From an uncultured Eubacteriales bacterium (GTDB lineage Bacteria > Bacillota > Clostridia > Lachnospirales > Lachnospiraceae): a DNA stretch of 37,791 nt. This document shows positions 15,649-24,506 of the stretch, one piece after another (position 1 is the first letter of the stretch; each line of letters begins with the position of its first letter). The notes beneath the pieces were generated by a model, which made no database searches, was not told the origin of the DNA, and worked only from the letters and a program-made list of their open reading frames with translations. The DNA lies in NCBI GenBank assembly GCA_900315015.1, contig OMXJ01000028.1, positions 1 through 37,791 of the forward strand. The letters are read 5' to 3'. The translations under genes were made by a program, and so were the position numbers.

Positions 15649-17154
15649 TTATTTTTTTAACTCCCCCGTCTTTGCCGCATCAAGGCTGTCATTCCCGCCA
15701 AATGTTTTGCGGCCGACAAAAGCAAAATATCGCTGATGAAGATACGCCAGCCTGTCTTTATCGCAAACCCGCATTGTCAGAACGGCAAATACGGGATAAA
15801 CGACCGCTCCGATCAAAATTGCGCAGCAGAGTGTGAATACCCCGTTATTACACAGATGCAGGAACAACGTTACAACAACTGCCATCAATGCTCCGGGTAA
15901 TACAAAGATTGCTCCCTCACGCATCATCCGCCAAACATCAATATCCCCTGCCGCAGCAGCGGTTTGAATGACAAAGCCGGTCACCTCTGCCGCAATTGTT
16001 CCTATTACCGCTCCGCGTGCCCGATAAATAGGGATAAAATGATAGTTAAAAATAACATTCATGACAGCTCCCGCTACCAGAGAAATAACATAGGCCTTAT
16101 CTTTTTCGTAAGGAATGATATATTGGCTGCGCAGCACAGCCTTCCAGCCGGAAAAAACTATGATTACAGAAAGCAGTTGTATCAATACTCCCGCCTCTTG
16201 AAACTCCGCACCGAAAAATATGGGTGCAAAAGTCCTTCCCACGGCGACCAACCCAAATGTCATACCAACTCCCAAAAACATACTTATCTGCATTGTATCT
16301 CTCAACAGAGCTTTTATCTCGTCCTTTTTGCCCTGGGCGACCATATTGGATACGGAGGGCATCATTACAGTGGCTACCGCGGAAAAAACCGTCAATACCT
16401 TAGCCACTATTTTGTCAGCATTTTCGTAATACCCGTTTTGTGTAATGCTGCTCAGTTCCTTTATCATGATCTTGTCCATTACCATATAAACACTTACTGC
16501 AAAAATAGGAATGAATAGGATGAGGTTGGGCTTCAAATGAACCAAGGACTCCCGAAATTTTGGAAAATAGAAATCCACATTCTTCTTGACCCTTGCCCAT
16601 AGAGATGCACTGATAAAAAAATATGTACTTCCCATAATAATAAAATAAACAACAAGATCGTCCTTTGTTTTAACAAACGCAAAGGCACAAATAACTGAAA
16701 TCAGTTTTATAACCGTACTTCTGATCGTTGTAAATTTAAAATCCGACAACCCAAAATAAAACCAATTAATATCTATAACAGCCGAAACCACATAAGGAAT
16801 GAATAGTATATAATACAGTTTAAAATTTGCTTCGGCAATAAAAAAAATATAAATAAGATATGCCGCCAAGGCTACCAGACCAATGGTCAGCTGCATAAAG
16901 TAAATAGACCAAAAGGTCTTGGAAACCTTCTGCCTGTCATTTCTTACTTTGGCTATTGCCCTGTTTCCGTAATTGGTAAGACCAAGGATGGTCGCAATGT
17001 AAAAATAATAAGCCACGGAAAAAACGTAAGAATATATTCCTGTTCCGTCTACACCCAACACCCTGGACAAATACGGTGCTGTTGCAAGGGATAGTATAAA
17101 AGTTAAAATCATATATGAAAGATGATATATCAGATTGTGTTTTAACTTACCCAT
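15649..17154 (-). CDS. wzx: Wzx-like polysaccharide flippase (MATE/MVF superfamily)
   Basis: A 501-aa polytopic membrane protein with about 12-14 hydrophobic segments, the polysaccharide-transporter start HLSYMILTFILSLATAPYLSRVLG and GLTNYGNRAIAK near residue 60. It is predicted to flip undecaprenyl-linked repeat units across the membrane. AGAGG stands 7 nt before the ATG. Between the polymerase and licD genes, consistent with a Wzx/Wzy-dependent pathway. Confidence 0.88.
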   Translation of the reverse strand: MGKLKHNLIYHLSYMILTFILSLATAPYLSRVLGVDGTGIYSYVFSVAYYFYIATILGLTNYGNRAIAKVRNDRQKVSKTFWSIYFMQLTIGLVALAAYLIYIFFIAEANFKLYYILFIPYVVSAVIDINWFYFGLSDFKFTTIRSTVIKLISVICAFAFVKTKDDLVVYFIIMGSTYFFISASLWARVKKNVDFYFPKFRESLVHLKPNLILFIPIFAVSVYMVMDKIMIKELSSITQNGYYENADKIVAKVLTVFSAVATVMMPSVSNMVAQGKKDEIKALLRDTMQISMFLGVGMTFGLVAVGRTFAPIFFGAEFQEAGVLIQLLSVIIVFSGWKAVLRSQYIIPYEKDKAYVISLVAGAVMNVIFNYHFIPIYRARGAVIGTIAAEVTGFVIQTAAAAGDIDVWRMMREGAIFVLPGALMAVVVTLFLHLCNNGVFTLCCAILIGAVVYPVFAVLTMRVCDKDRLAYLHQRYFAFVGRKTFGGNDSLDAAKTGELKK

Positions 17155-17231
17155 TAAATAACCTCTTACAAAAGAAATATTGCCCCTGTATTTACTTGGC
17201 GGAACCGCTTCGTCAAAATCAAATCAAAAGC

Positions 17232-18410
17232 CTATACATCAGCTTTTTTTACAGTCGTTGCGGAACAACTTGCCTGCATAGAATACAATGTTGCCAAAAA
17301 CATTACAAAATTTGTTTCATCAAAAATACTTCCCGATAGCAGGTATCTTAAAAACAAAGTGCAAATAAAATATCCGACAAATACAATGCCCGTGTAATTC
17401 TGTTTGTAAAAGGCCTTTACGATAAGTCCGAATACAGCAAGTAAAAACGGAATGCCAAAGATCCAGCCCAATGACATAAGAACTTCATATACGATATTAT
17501 GAGCGTATTGACCGTCCGGCAAAACAGTTCTGTCATAAAACAGACCATTTACAGATAATCCCATCTCCGATATTATTTTTTGGCAAATCGGGAATGATTC
17601 CTTTCGAGGATTGCTTATAAAAAATGTACCTGCACTAAGACGCTTCAAAACGTATGAAGTGTCTAAAAAAGACGAATCAAGCAGCGCAGGTATTAAATAA
17701 TGCATTACCACCAGTAACAGCGTCAAAAACAACAGCACCGGTATTACGGGCGGCAGTTTGCGTTCCTTAATATTTTTTATGGATATAACACACCATGTTA
17801 TTACTGCCAAAATAAATATCCAAAGCAGAGGAGCTCTTGCCCCATACATTAACCCCTCCAATCCTCCTATTATCAGAAACACCCATTGTGGCCTGTGTCC
17901 GAATGCAAGTGCAGCTACCAAACAAATACCCCAAAGTGGAAGTAAACTGTACGAAAAAGACATATAACCTACGGTGTTGATACCCTTGATTTTCGAAAGC
18001 AAGGATAAAACAATGACGATATCTACAAAGATCAAATATCTTTTATCATCGAATATGGGCTTCCAATTGATTATCCGTGTGGTACAAATACAAGCAATCG
18101 GAGCATATACAAATAATATAGCCGCTACATCCGTATTAAAGTATTGTTTAGTTTCGGGTGTTGCTAACAAATAGTTTATCCCGTAAAATACGAGAATTAT
18201 AAGATAGCAGATAAGATTTTTCAGAGGAGGCCTGTATAAATATATTATTACGGACAAACACACCAACAAAAGAAGATAAACATAAATCATTTTTAACGGC
18301 AATGCTATGCCCGCAGCCTTAAAAATAAATACTATGCAATTGAACGTAGGTTTTATAGTTAATAATATAAACGTAATTATCAAATGTACGTTATTTTCTC
18401 TTTCGCTCAT
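17232..18410 (-). CDS. Wzy-like polysaccharide polymerase
   Basis: A hydrophobic protein of 392 aa with about 10-11 membrane segments and a large hydrophilic loop in the C-terminal half (around SAGTFFISNPRKESF), the layout of O-antigen polymerase/ligase-type proteins. Primary sequence is poorly conserved in this class, so the call rests on topology and on its place between a glycosyltransferase and a flippase. I start at the ATG at 18410 because AAGGAG lies 4 nt upstream; this overlaps the preceding gene by 20 nt, indicating translational coupling. A farther in-frame start at 18458 has no support. Confidence 0.75.
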   Translation of the reverse strand: MSERENNVHLIITFILLTIKPTFNCIVFIFKAAGIALPLKMIYVYLLLLVCLSVIIYLYRPPLKNLICYLIILVFYGINYLLATPETKQYFNTDVAAILFVYAPIACICTTRIINWKPIFDDKRYLIFVDIVIVLSLLSKIKGINTVGYMSFSYSLLPLWGICLVAALAFGHRPQWVFLIIGGLEGLMYGARAPLLWIFILAVITWCVISIKNIKERKLPPVIPVLLFLTLLLVVMHYLIPALLDSSFLDTSYVLKRLSAGTFFISNPRKESFPICQKIISEMGLSVNGLFYDRTVLPDGQYAHNIVYEVLMSLGWIFGIPFLLAVFGLIVKAFYKQNYTGIVFVGYFICTLFLRYLLSGSIFDETNFVMFLATLYSMQASCSATTVKKADV

Positions 18411-19248
18411 ATAACTCCTTCTGATTTGTTCTATTCTTTTGATCTGCTGCGAAATCATTATATGTTTTTCCTTCTTTGAAGCCGTCGATCCCTCTCCAGA
18501 TCCATTTTAAGCAGTTTACGGGACTCAATTTCAAATGTTTTCTATGTCTTACAGGATAGTATAAAGAAAAAAAATATTTCATATACGGAAATGCGGCCTG
18601 TAAAAAAGCTCCTTCATCGTAATAAAATTTCTCATCATATCCGCGCTGCCATGTAGACTTTTCCGAATACAGATCGGCTATCACAGCCGGATATACATAC
18701 GCTTTCAGTCCCGACCTGTGTGCCCTTGAAAAGAAAATGGAATCCTCGCCCATAGCGTAACAGCCCGAACCCGCGCCAAATCTTGTGTCAAAAGAAAGCC
18801 CTGCCTTTTCTATGCTTTTTCTTTTAAAAGCAATATGCACACTGCTGTACATTTTATATTTGGGTATTCTTTTGACCCGCTTAAACAATACTTCCTGCGG
18901 ACGAATATCGGTATTTTTACTGTTTACATTAAATACGATAATATCAGCATCGGACAGTTCATTGAATGCACTTTCAACAATATGCTCATATCCTTCAACA
19001 TACACAATATCATCATCGCATAATATACATACATCTGCAGATGCACTCTTTAAAGCCATATTTCTGCTTCGGGACAAACCACGCTCCGTTGTAGAGATCA
19101 TACGGACGTTTCCGTAGTCCCTGTCCTCGAAAACGGTCTCATTTCGGTCACACTGGTTGACCATTATGCAGCTTGAATGTATATTACATTTTTCTATCAA
19201 TGTCATATCCGTCTGACCCATTGCAGATAACAATACTTCTACACTCAT
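18391..19248 (-). CDS. GT-A fold glycosyltransferase (family 2-like)
   Basis: A 285-aa putative glycosyltransferase with a shortened N-terminus. The sequence GLSRSRNMALKSASADVCILCDDDIVY includes the nucleotide-sugar-binding DDD triad, and GAGSGCYAMGEDSIFFSRAHRSG matches the acceptor/catalytic ED region of GT2 enzymes. No membrane segment is obvious except a hydrophobic patch near residue 225. It starts 10 nt after the dehydrogenase stop. The sugar transferred is unknown. Confidence 0.82.
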   Translation of the reverse strand: MSVEVLLSAMGQTDMTLIEKCNIHSSCIMVNQCDRNETVFEDRDYGNVRMISTTERGLSRSRNMALKSASADVCILCDDDIVYVEGYEHIVESAFNELSDADIIVFNVNSKNTDIRPQEVLFKRVKRIPKYKMYSSVHIAFKRKSIEKAGLSFDTRFGAGSGCYAMGEDSIFFSRAHRSGLKAYVYPAVIADLYSEKSTWQRGYDEKFYYDEGAFLQAAFPYMKYFFSLYYPVRHRKHLKLSPVNCLKWIWRGIDGFKEGKTYNDFAADQKNRTNQKELYERKRK

Positions 19249-19257
19249 TTTATCTTT

Positions 19258-20580
19258 TTATAATCTCCACCACTGCATACCGGTTTTTTTCAGTTCATCG
19301 ATATTATATATCCCCTTAACATCGATCAACACCTTCGATTCGTCCGGAGCAGCCTTGTATAGTTTCATTAATCTTTCTAGGCCGAGCGCCTTAAACTCGT
19401 TATGGGCCACAGCCGCAATTATGCAATCGGCGTTGTCGATATCCTCAAGCCCTGTCAGCGACACACCATACTCGCGCACAGCATCAGTTTCGTTCGCCCA
19501 TGGATCGACCACCAAGGGTTCGATACCGTAGGTATTAAGCCGCTTTATAATATCATCCACCTTGCTGTTTCTGATATCGGGACAGTTTTCTTTAAATGTC
19601 AAGCCCAAAATAACGACCTTGCTTTTCTTTGGCGCCAGTCCTGCATCTATCATCTTTTTCACGGCTTTGTCCGCCACATACGCCCCCATAGAGTCGTTCA
19701 CGATGCGGCCGTTCAGAATGATCTGGCTATGATACCCCAGTCTTTCCGCCTCATAGGTAAAATAATACGGGTCCACGCCGATACAGTGACCTCCCACCAA
19801 CCCCGGGCGAAATCCAAGCGCATTCCACTTGGTGTTCATACCGTCAACGACCTCGTTGGTATCTATGTCCATACGTTCAAAAACCATTGCCAGTTCATTC
19901 ATAAAAGCAATGTTTATATCCCGCTGACTGTTTTCGACGACCTTGACAGCCTCCGCGGTACGCAGATTGGAAACGGGATAAGTACCCGCCGCTATAACAA
20001 GATCGTACACAGCTTTTATTTCCGCCAAAGACTCGGCATCAATACCCGATACTATCTTGCAGATGTTTTCAAGACGATGTTTCTTATCGCCGGGATTGAT
20101 GCGCTCCGGACTGTACCCCACCTTAAAATCAACACCGCAGGTCGATCCGCTTTGCTTTTCAAGAACAGGAATACAGACATCCTCAGTGCAGCCCGGATAA
20201 ACCGTGGACTCGTAAACAACAATAGTACCCGGAACGATATTGCGGCCGACAATTTTCGAAGCGTCAATAACGGCCGTAAGATCCGGGGTGTGATGTGTAT
20301 TGACGGGAGTCGGCACGGCAACAATAATAAATTTGGCCTTTTTTAAATCGCTTTCGTCCGCGGTGAAGTGAATTTTTGTGTTTTTTATTTCTTCGTCGCC
20401 AACTTCTTTTGTCGGATCTATCCCCGACTTGTAAGCTGCAATTTTATCTTTGTTTAAATCAAACCCTATAACATTCAGCCCTTTTTTTGAAAATGCGTGT
20501 GCGATAGGCATACCTACATATCCAAGGCCAACCACGGCAAGGGTCTCTTCTTTTGCGATCAGTTTATTATATAATTCCAC
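19258..20580 (-). CDS. tviB: UDP-N-acetylhexosamine dehydrogenase (TviB/WbpO type)
   Basis: Oxidises C6 of UDP-GlcNAc or UDP-GalNAc to the uronic acid with two NAD. The 440-aa protein has the NAD-binding GLGYVG at 18-23, a central helical domain, and the catalytic-cysteine motif GGHCIGVDPYY with Cys266. AVPTPVN near residue 90 and the overall length resemble TviB/WbpO rather than UDP-glucose dehydrogenase (inference by eye; UDP-ManNAc is also possible). The start codon is GTG, with GGAG 11 nt upstream. It implies an amino-uronic acid residue in the island's polymer. Confidence 0.88.
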   Translation of the reverse strand: MELYNKLIAKEETLAVVGLGYVGMPIAHAFSKKGLNVIGFDLNKDKIAAYKSGIDPTKEVGDEEIKNTKIHFTADESDLKKAKFIIVAVPTPVNTHHTPDLTAVIDASKIVGRNIVPGTIVVYESTVYPGCTEDVCIPVLEKQSGSTCGVDFKVGYSPERINPGDKKHRLENICKIVSGIDAESLAEIKAVYDLVIAAGTYPVSNLRTAEAVKVVENSQRDINIAFMNELAMVFERMDIDTNEVVDGMNTKWNALGFRPGLVGGHCIGVDPYYFTYEAERLGYHSQIILNGRIVNDSMGAYVADKAVKKMIDAGLAPKKSKVVILGLTFKENCPDIRNSKVDDIIKRLNTYGIEPLVVDPWANETDAVREYGVSLTGLEDIDNADCIIAAVAHNEFKALGLERLMKLYKAAPDESKVLIDVKGIYNIDELKKTGMQWWRL

Positions 20581-20584
20581 TTAT

Positions 20585-21511
20585 TTATTTTCTCCGATTA
20601 TATGTAATAATTTTTTTGGCATATAGAAGCCCTTCCTTGAAGAAAACCACAGGTGTTGCGACAAACGCCTTGATCCCCGCACCAATCATATGCATATACA
20701 TATGATTGCGCTTATACGCGACCACCATTGCCGCCCAATGCCTGAAAGCAATGTATTGAATTTGCTTTTTATTAAGCCGTGGATAATATTTCTTTTTAAA
20801 TTCAAAATTCTTTTGCTCTGCCGCAATTCTGTCCTTGCTCTGCGTTATACCCCCGTCGGCATGCTTATATACCTTTACATCACACCGAGGTAAATAGCCT
20901 ATCTTCAACCCGCTTTCTATAGCCTTAAGCATTAAAAAATACTCCTGCCCCGATTTTGCATCGTCAAAGCCGCCTATCTCTTTGAGCTTTTCCGCTTTAA
21001 ACATAAATGTAGGCGTTCCCGTTATTTTTCTTGTCAGATGAAAATACAGCAGGGATTCATTGTCAAACGCAGGTATGTCTTTATAATCCCTGTAATCTAC
21101 CACCGCACCGTTTGTGCCATACATTATCATATCGGAAAAAGTAAGGTCATAATCCCCTTCCTGCATAAACTTTACCTGATTTTCAATTTTTTGCGGTTTA
21201 TATTCGTCATCGTCATCAAGGAAAGTAATAAACCCGCCGTTTGCTTTTTCTATTCCGCGGTTTCTTGCCAATGAACCGCCAAGATTTTTTTCGTTTTGCA
21301 AATATATAATCTGCTCGGAGCAGATCGAAGCCATATACTGTTTTATCTCATCTCTGTATTCATACGATGCGGGACTGTCATCAACAACGATTATCTCAAC
21401 ATTGTCGTATGTTTGTTCTGTTATTGATCTTACTGCACGGGATAAATAGCTTACAGGTCTTTTATATGTAGGAATAATCACCGAGACCTTTGCGTTATCT
21501 TTTTCTGTCAT
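20585..21511 (-). CDS. Family 2 glycosyltransferase
   Basis: First gene of the island operon, 308 aa. The GT2 hallmarks are VSVIIPTYKRPVSYLSRAVRS at the N-terminus, EIIVVDDSPAS, NLGGSLARNRGIEKA and FLDDDDEY (DxD), with a C-terminal amphipathic or membrane-associated region (GAGIKAFVATPVVFFKEG). It probably adds a sugar to the lipid-linked repeat unit. No initiating sugar-phosphate transferase is in the window. Confidence 0.88.
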   Translation of the reverse strand: MTEKDNAKVSVIIPTYKRPVSYLSRAVRSITEQTYDNVEIIVVDDSPASYEYRDEIKQYMASICSEQIIYLQNEKNLGGSLARNRGIEKANGGFITFLDDDDEYKPQKIENQVKFMQEGDYDLTFSDMIMYGTNGAVVDYRDYKDIPAFDNESLLYFHLTRKITGTPTFMFKAEKLKEIGGFDDAKSGQEYFLMLKAIESGLKIGYLPRCDVKVYKHADGGITQSKDRIAAEQKNFEFKKKYYPRLNKKQIQYIAFRHWAAMVVAYKRNHMYMHMIGAGIKAFVATPVVFFKEGLLYAKKIITYNRRK

Positions 21512-21718
21512 ACTCTAACCCACTTTTCTTCTTTATTGTGTTTTCTTATAGGCGCGGCTATCGGCTCCACGCCACTCATAACTATATCAAAAATTCTTTT
21601 TGTGATAATAAATTCGGGTGTCTATTGTGAGCCGTTTTTGCACATCAAACTTTTTTTCACGTCCATATTCCTCAATAAGATCCTTTCATGTCTGAAAATG
21701 TAGTATTTTATTTTTTTC
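21512..21718 (-). promoter_or_regulatory. Long untranslated leader of the polysaccharide operon
   Basis: About 205 nt lie between the predicted transcription start and the first glycosyltransferase. In it, TTAT-GAGT-GGCG pairs with CGCC-T-ATAA (21546-21581), an interrupted 8-bp stem about 30 nt before the start codon. No convincing coding sequence is present. Such leaders in capsule and exopolysaccharide operons can host antitermination signals (EAR or LoaP-type), but I see no recognisable motif. Confidence 0.4.
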
Positions 21719-21724
21719 GCAATT

Positions 21725-21753
21725 ATTATACACAAATTTGTTACGAATTTCAA
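21725..21753 (-). promoter_or_regulatory. Promoter of the polysaccharide operon
   Basis: TTGAAA (21748-21753), 17-nt spacer, TATAAT (21725-21730). It would start transcription near 21718 and drive the six-gene island. Confidence 0.8.
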
Positions 21754-21768
21754 GCTTTTTTAATTTTA

Positions 21769-21781
21769 AGGCATTATGCCT
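21769..21781. promoter_or_regulatory. Palindrome just upstream of the polysaccharide promoter
   Basis: AGGCAT-T-ATGCCT, a perfect 6+6 inverted repeat about 16 bp upstream of the -35 element. It is a candidate activator or regulator site; no protein is implied. Confidence 0.35.
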
Positions 21782-21882
21782 CATTTTTTATAAATTTTAA
21801 GTATGCATTTTATTTATATACATCGAACAACCAGAAAACCTTTATTTTTTTGCCCAAAACGCTCTCTGATAAATCATACATT

Positions 21883-21915
21883 AAAAAAATAAGACGGCAG
21901 ACAACGCCCACCGTC
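21883..21915 (-). terminator. Terminator after the miaB transcript
   Basis: In transcription sense GACGG...CCGTC, extendable through G-U pairs to about 10 bp with a 3-nt loop, followed by TTATTTTTTT. It is the first good terminator after miaB, about 290 nt beyond its stop, and isolates the polysaccharide promoter. Confidence 0.75.
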
Positions 21916-21991
21916 CATATTATCTCTCAATACCTACCGCCTTATGAGGCTCGTTTTTTACAACGTTCCTGATGTTATCGGTCAATATCAA

Positions 21992-22174
21992 TCATATTTT
22001 CAACATAGAACAGCGCCTTGTCCTCGCTGTCTGATTGCTAAAGCCGCTTTCCTGTATTTTACAAGTAATCAATGCCTTTTCATACGGTGTCAGCCCTATA
22101 TCGTATCGTTCAGTTTGTGTTCTTGGTATAAATACACCTCCCAATTCTATTAGGCTCATCATTAAAGTGTACAT
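21992..22174 (-). pseudogene. 60-codon ORF of unknown origin between miaB and the island
   Basis: Reads MYTLMMSLIELGG, then RYDIGLTPYEKALITCKIQE, and ends with a basic tail (ARTRRC). It looks protein-like, but neither end matches a family I recognise, and a GGGAGG ribosome-binding-like stretch lies inside it rather than before it. Probably the remnant of a larger gene, perhaps mobile, marking the right edge of the island. With the terminator, palindrome, promoter and leader it accounts for the 692-nt gap at 21512-22203. Confidence 0.3.
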
Positions 22175-22203
22175 AATCGGCTTATTTACTGTGTTTTCTA
22201 CTG

Positions 22204-23667
22204 TTACTTCGGGTCGACCAAGCTGCCAAAGAAATAAAATCCCTTACTTTCATCAATATGAACATTAGCAAATTCGCCAAGGAGAGACTCATCTGCCTTA
22301 AAATGTACAAGCATGTTATTTGAAAGTCTTCCTGTGAGCATTCCCGGCTCAGTATCCTTTTCTTCAACAAGTACTTCTACAACACTTCCAACATACTTTT
22401 CAGCAACCTCTGCAGATTTTCTCTGAACCACCTTAAGAAGTCTATCAAAACGCTCAGAAACAACATCCTCAGGCACTTGATCCTCCATCATTGCTGCAGG
22501 TGTTCCTGTACGCTTACTGTAAATAAAGGTATATGCACTTGCAAAACCTACCTTTTCACATACATCCATCGTATCAAGGAAGTCTTCTTCAGTCTCACCA
22601 GGGAAGCCTACAATAATATCAGTTGTAAGCTCTACTCCAGGGATTTTTTCCTTTATCTTATTTACAATATCAAGGAACTGCTGCTTGGTATAGTTTCTGT
22701 TCATTCTCTTTAGTATTCTGTCTGAACCAGACTGCAGCGGCATATGAACATGCTTTTCAATTTTCTTAGACTTTGCCATAACTTCAATTACTTCATCGGC
22801 AAAATCTTCCGGGTTAGGAGACATAAAGCGGATTCTCTTAATTCCCTCTACCTTCTCTACCTCTTCAAGAAGCTCTGAAAACTTTACCTTAGGGTCAAGA
22901 GTCATTCCGTAAGAATCTACGTTCTGACCTAGGAGCATGATTTCCTTAACTCCTTGTTTAGCAAGACTTCTGCACTCATGAATAATATCCTGAGGCTTTC
23001 TGGACTTTTCTCTTCCTCTTACAAGCGGAACGATACAGAAGGTACAGAAATTATTACAGCCATACATTATATTTACACCGGCTTTAAAGGAATATTTATG
23101 AGAGCTTGGAAGATTTTCTACGATTAAAGGAGATTTATCCTCAACGTCTATTACCATCTTCTTTCTATGTCTTCTAACATAAATAAGCTCTGCCACCTTA
23201 TAAATATTAAAGGTACCAAATACAATATCTACAAATCTATAGCTCTGCTTCAGCTTTTCAACAACCTTAGGCTCCTGAGGCATGCAGCCGCACATGGCTA
23301 TAATCATCCTAGGATTCTTTTCCTTTAATTTTTTAAGATAGCCAAGTCTTCCATAAACCTTTAAATTAGCGTTTTCTCTAACTGTACAGGTATTATATAC
23401 AACAATGTCAGCCCTTTCATCTTCAGCTTCGGTATATCCTGCAAGCTCAAGAATACCAGCAATTTTCTCTGAATCCTTTGCATTCATCTGACATCCAAAA
23501 GTCTCAACATGGTAAGTAGGAAGCTTATCTCCCTCTTTAAGCTCTGCCATATTCTCCTTTAAGATTTCATTTGCAAAGAAAAGCTGTCTCTCAGGCTCTG
23601 TCATCGGGCAGCCCTCTGGAACAACCTCATTTTTCAACTTATATTTATCACCAAAATCAAAAACCAT
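22204..23667 (-). CDS. miaB: tRNA-2-methylthio-N6-dimethylallyladenosine synthase MiaB
   Basis: Radical-SAM methylthiotransferase that modifies i6A37 to ms2i6A37 in tRNAs reading UNN codons. Domains: an N-terminal UPF0004 domain with the auxiliary-cluster cysteines Cys59 (TFGCQMN), Cys94 (YNTCTV) and Cys128 (MCGCMPQ); a radical-SAM core with CNNFCTFC (Cys204, 208, 211); and a C-terminal TRAM domain. The roughly 50-residue N-terminal extension is common in clostridial MiaB. Of two adjacent ATGs I take the second (23667), 5 nt after AGGAG. It follows the formyl-THF ligase by 31 nt. Confidence 0.95.
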   Translation of the reverse strand: MVFDFGDKYKLKNEVVPEGCPMTEPERQLFFANEILKENMAELKEGDKLPTYHVETFGCQMNAKDSEKIAGILELAGYTEAEDERADIVVYNTCTVRENANLKVYGRLGYLKKLKEKNPRMIIAMCGCMPQEPKVVEKLKQSYRFVDIVFGTFNIYKVAELIYVRRHRKKMVIDVEDKSPLIVENLPSSHKYSFKAGVNIMYGCNNFCTFCIVPLVRGREKSRKPQDIIHECRSLAKQGVKEIMLLGQNVDSYGMTLDPKVKFSELLEEVEKVEGIKRIRFMSPNPEDFADEVIEVMAKSKKIEKHVHMPLQSGSDRILKRMNRNYTKQQFLDIVNKIKEKIPGVELTTDIIVGFPGETEEDFLDTMDVCEKVGFASAYTFIYSKRTGTPAAMMEDQVPEDVVSERFDRLLKVVQRKSAEVAEKYVGSVVEVLVEEKDTEPGMLTGRLSNNMLVHFKADESLLGEFANVHIDESKGFYFFGSLVDPK

Positions 23668-23701
23668 CATAACTCCTATTTATGCTTTTTATTTTTTTAA
23701 T

Positions 23702-24478
23702 TTAAAAATCTGCCACCAAAAGAATATCAGCTGCTATGTCATGCTCTTTCACGGGCACCTCATCAACAAGACACTCTCTTAATACAGGCGCAACAGTTGT
23801 CGTTATTCTATCTCTATTATCATTTACAAATCTATCATAAAAGCCGCCGCCATAACCTAGCCTAAAGCCCTTATAATCAAAAGCGACACCTGGAAGCACC
23901 ATCAAAAGCTCTGCAAAATAATTCCCGCTTCGTTTTTCTTTAATTTCTCCCTTAAAGTCACCTTTTTCGCCCTCTTTAAGTTCTCCTTCTGAAAACAAAA
24001 GTTCATCACTTTCGTATGGCTCATATATTCCATATCTGCTTTTTTCAAGGTATTTCGAACTTATTTTCGAAAGGATCTCATCAGAGCACATTATACCTTC
24101 ATTTGAAGATATTTCAATAACTCCTGCTTCTGCCTTTTTCTTTTCCATTTCCGTAAGTAATTCTGACTTAAAGGCTTCACTTAAGTAATAAAACCTCATC
24201 ACTCCCTTTGATATGACCCTTGGAATAGCGACCTTTTTACTGTTTTTTAAAGCATCAACAATTATTCCAGAGGTCTTTATCTCACTTCCAAAGCTCATAT
24301 AGGTTAAAATCCTACCAGCCCTCTTATACTCATCAAGTGATAGAACCATCTGAGTAAGGGAAGAAGACTCTGAAATAATGGTATCCTTTGAAATAGAATC
24401 CCTTATATCAAGCATCTTCTTCCTGAAGGTTTTCTTTAAATCATCATTATTCATTTCAACGTTATTCAAAGCATTCAC
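23702..24478 (-). CDS. 5-formyltetrahydrofolate cyclo-ligase
   Basis: Converts 5-formyl-THF with ATP to 5,10-methenyl-THF. The N-terminal KKTFRKKMLDIRDSIS, the central ILTYMSFGSEI and AIPRV, and the C-terminal VLPGVAFDYKGFRLGYGGGFYDRF are diagnostic (ATP/Mg loop GYGGGFYDR). At 258 aa it is longer than the usual 180-200, owing to charged insertions at about 102-147 and 160-188. The ATG follows AAGGTG closely. A structured leader with twin hairpins precedes it. Confidence 0.9.
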   Translation of the reverse strand: MNALNNVEMNNDDLKKTFRKKMLDIRDSISKDTIISESSSLTQMVLSLDEYKRAGRILTYMSFGSEIKTSGIIVDALKNSKKVAIPRVISKGVMRFYYLSEAFKSELLTEMEKKKAEAGVIEISSNEGIMCSDEILSKISSKYLEKSRYGIYEPYESDELLFSEGELKEGEKGDFKGEIKEKRSGNYFAELLMVLPGVAFDYKGFRLGYGGGFYDRFVNDNRDRITTTVAPVLRECLVDEVPVKEHDIAADILLVADF

Positions 24479-24506
24479 CTTAAACTAAAATTATTTAATT
24501 GCATCC

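Noticed and set aside
19402-20346. A 314-codon open frame on the plus strand
   Set aside because: It lies wholly antisense to the UDP-sugar dehydrogenase, whose motifs are intact; its translation shows no recognisable domain. A shadow of codon bias.
21583-21690. A 32-codon frame in the island leader containing EYGREKKFDVQKRL
   Set aside because: Faintly resembled a sugar-transferase end, but it has no start codon, the match is weak, and frames of this length arise by chance.
21688-21972. A 94-codon plus-strand frame in the miaB-island gap
   Set aside because: It runs across the island promoter and the miaB terminator, is rich in Phe/Tyr/Asn as expected from AT-rich DNA, and has no ribosome binding site.
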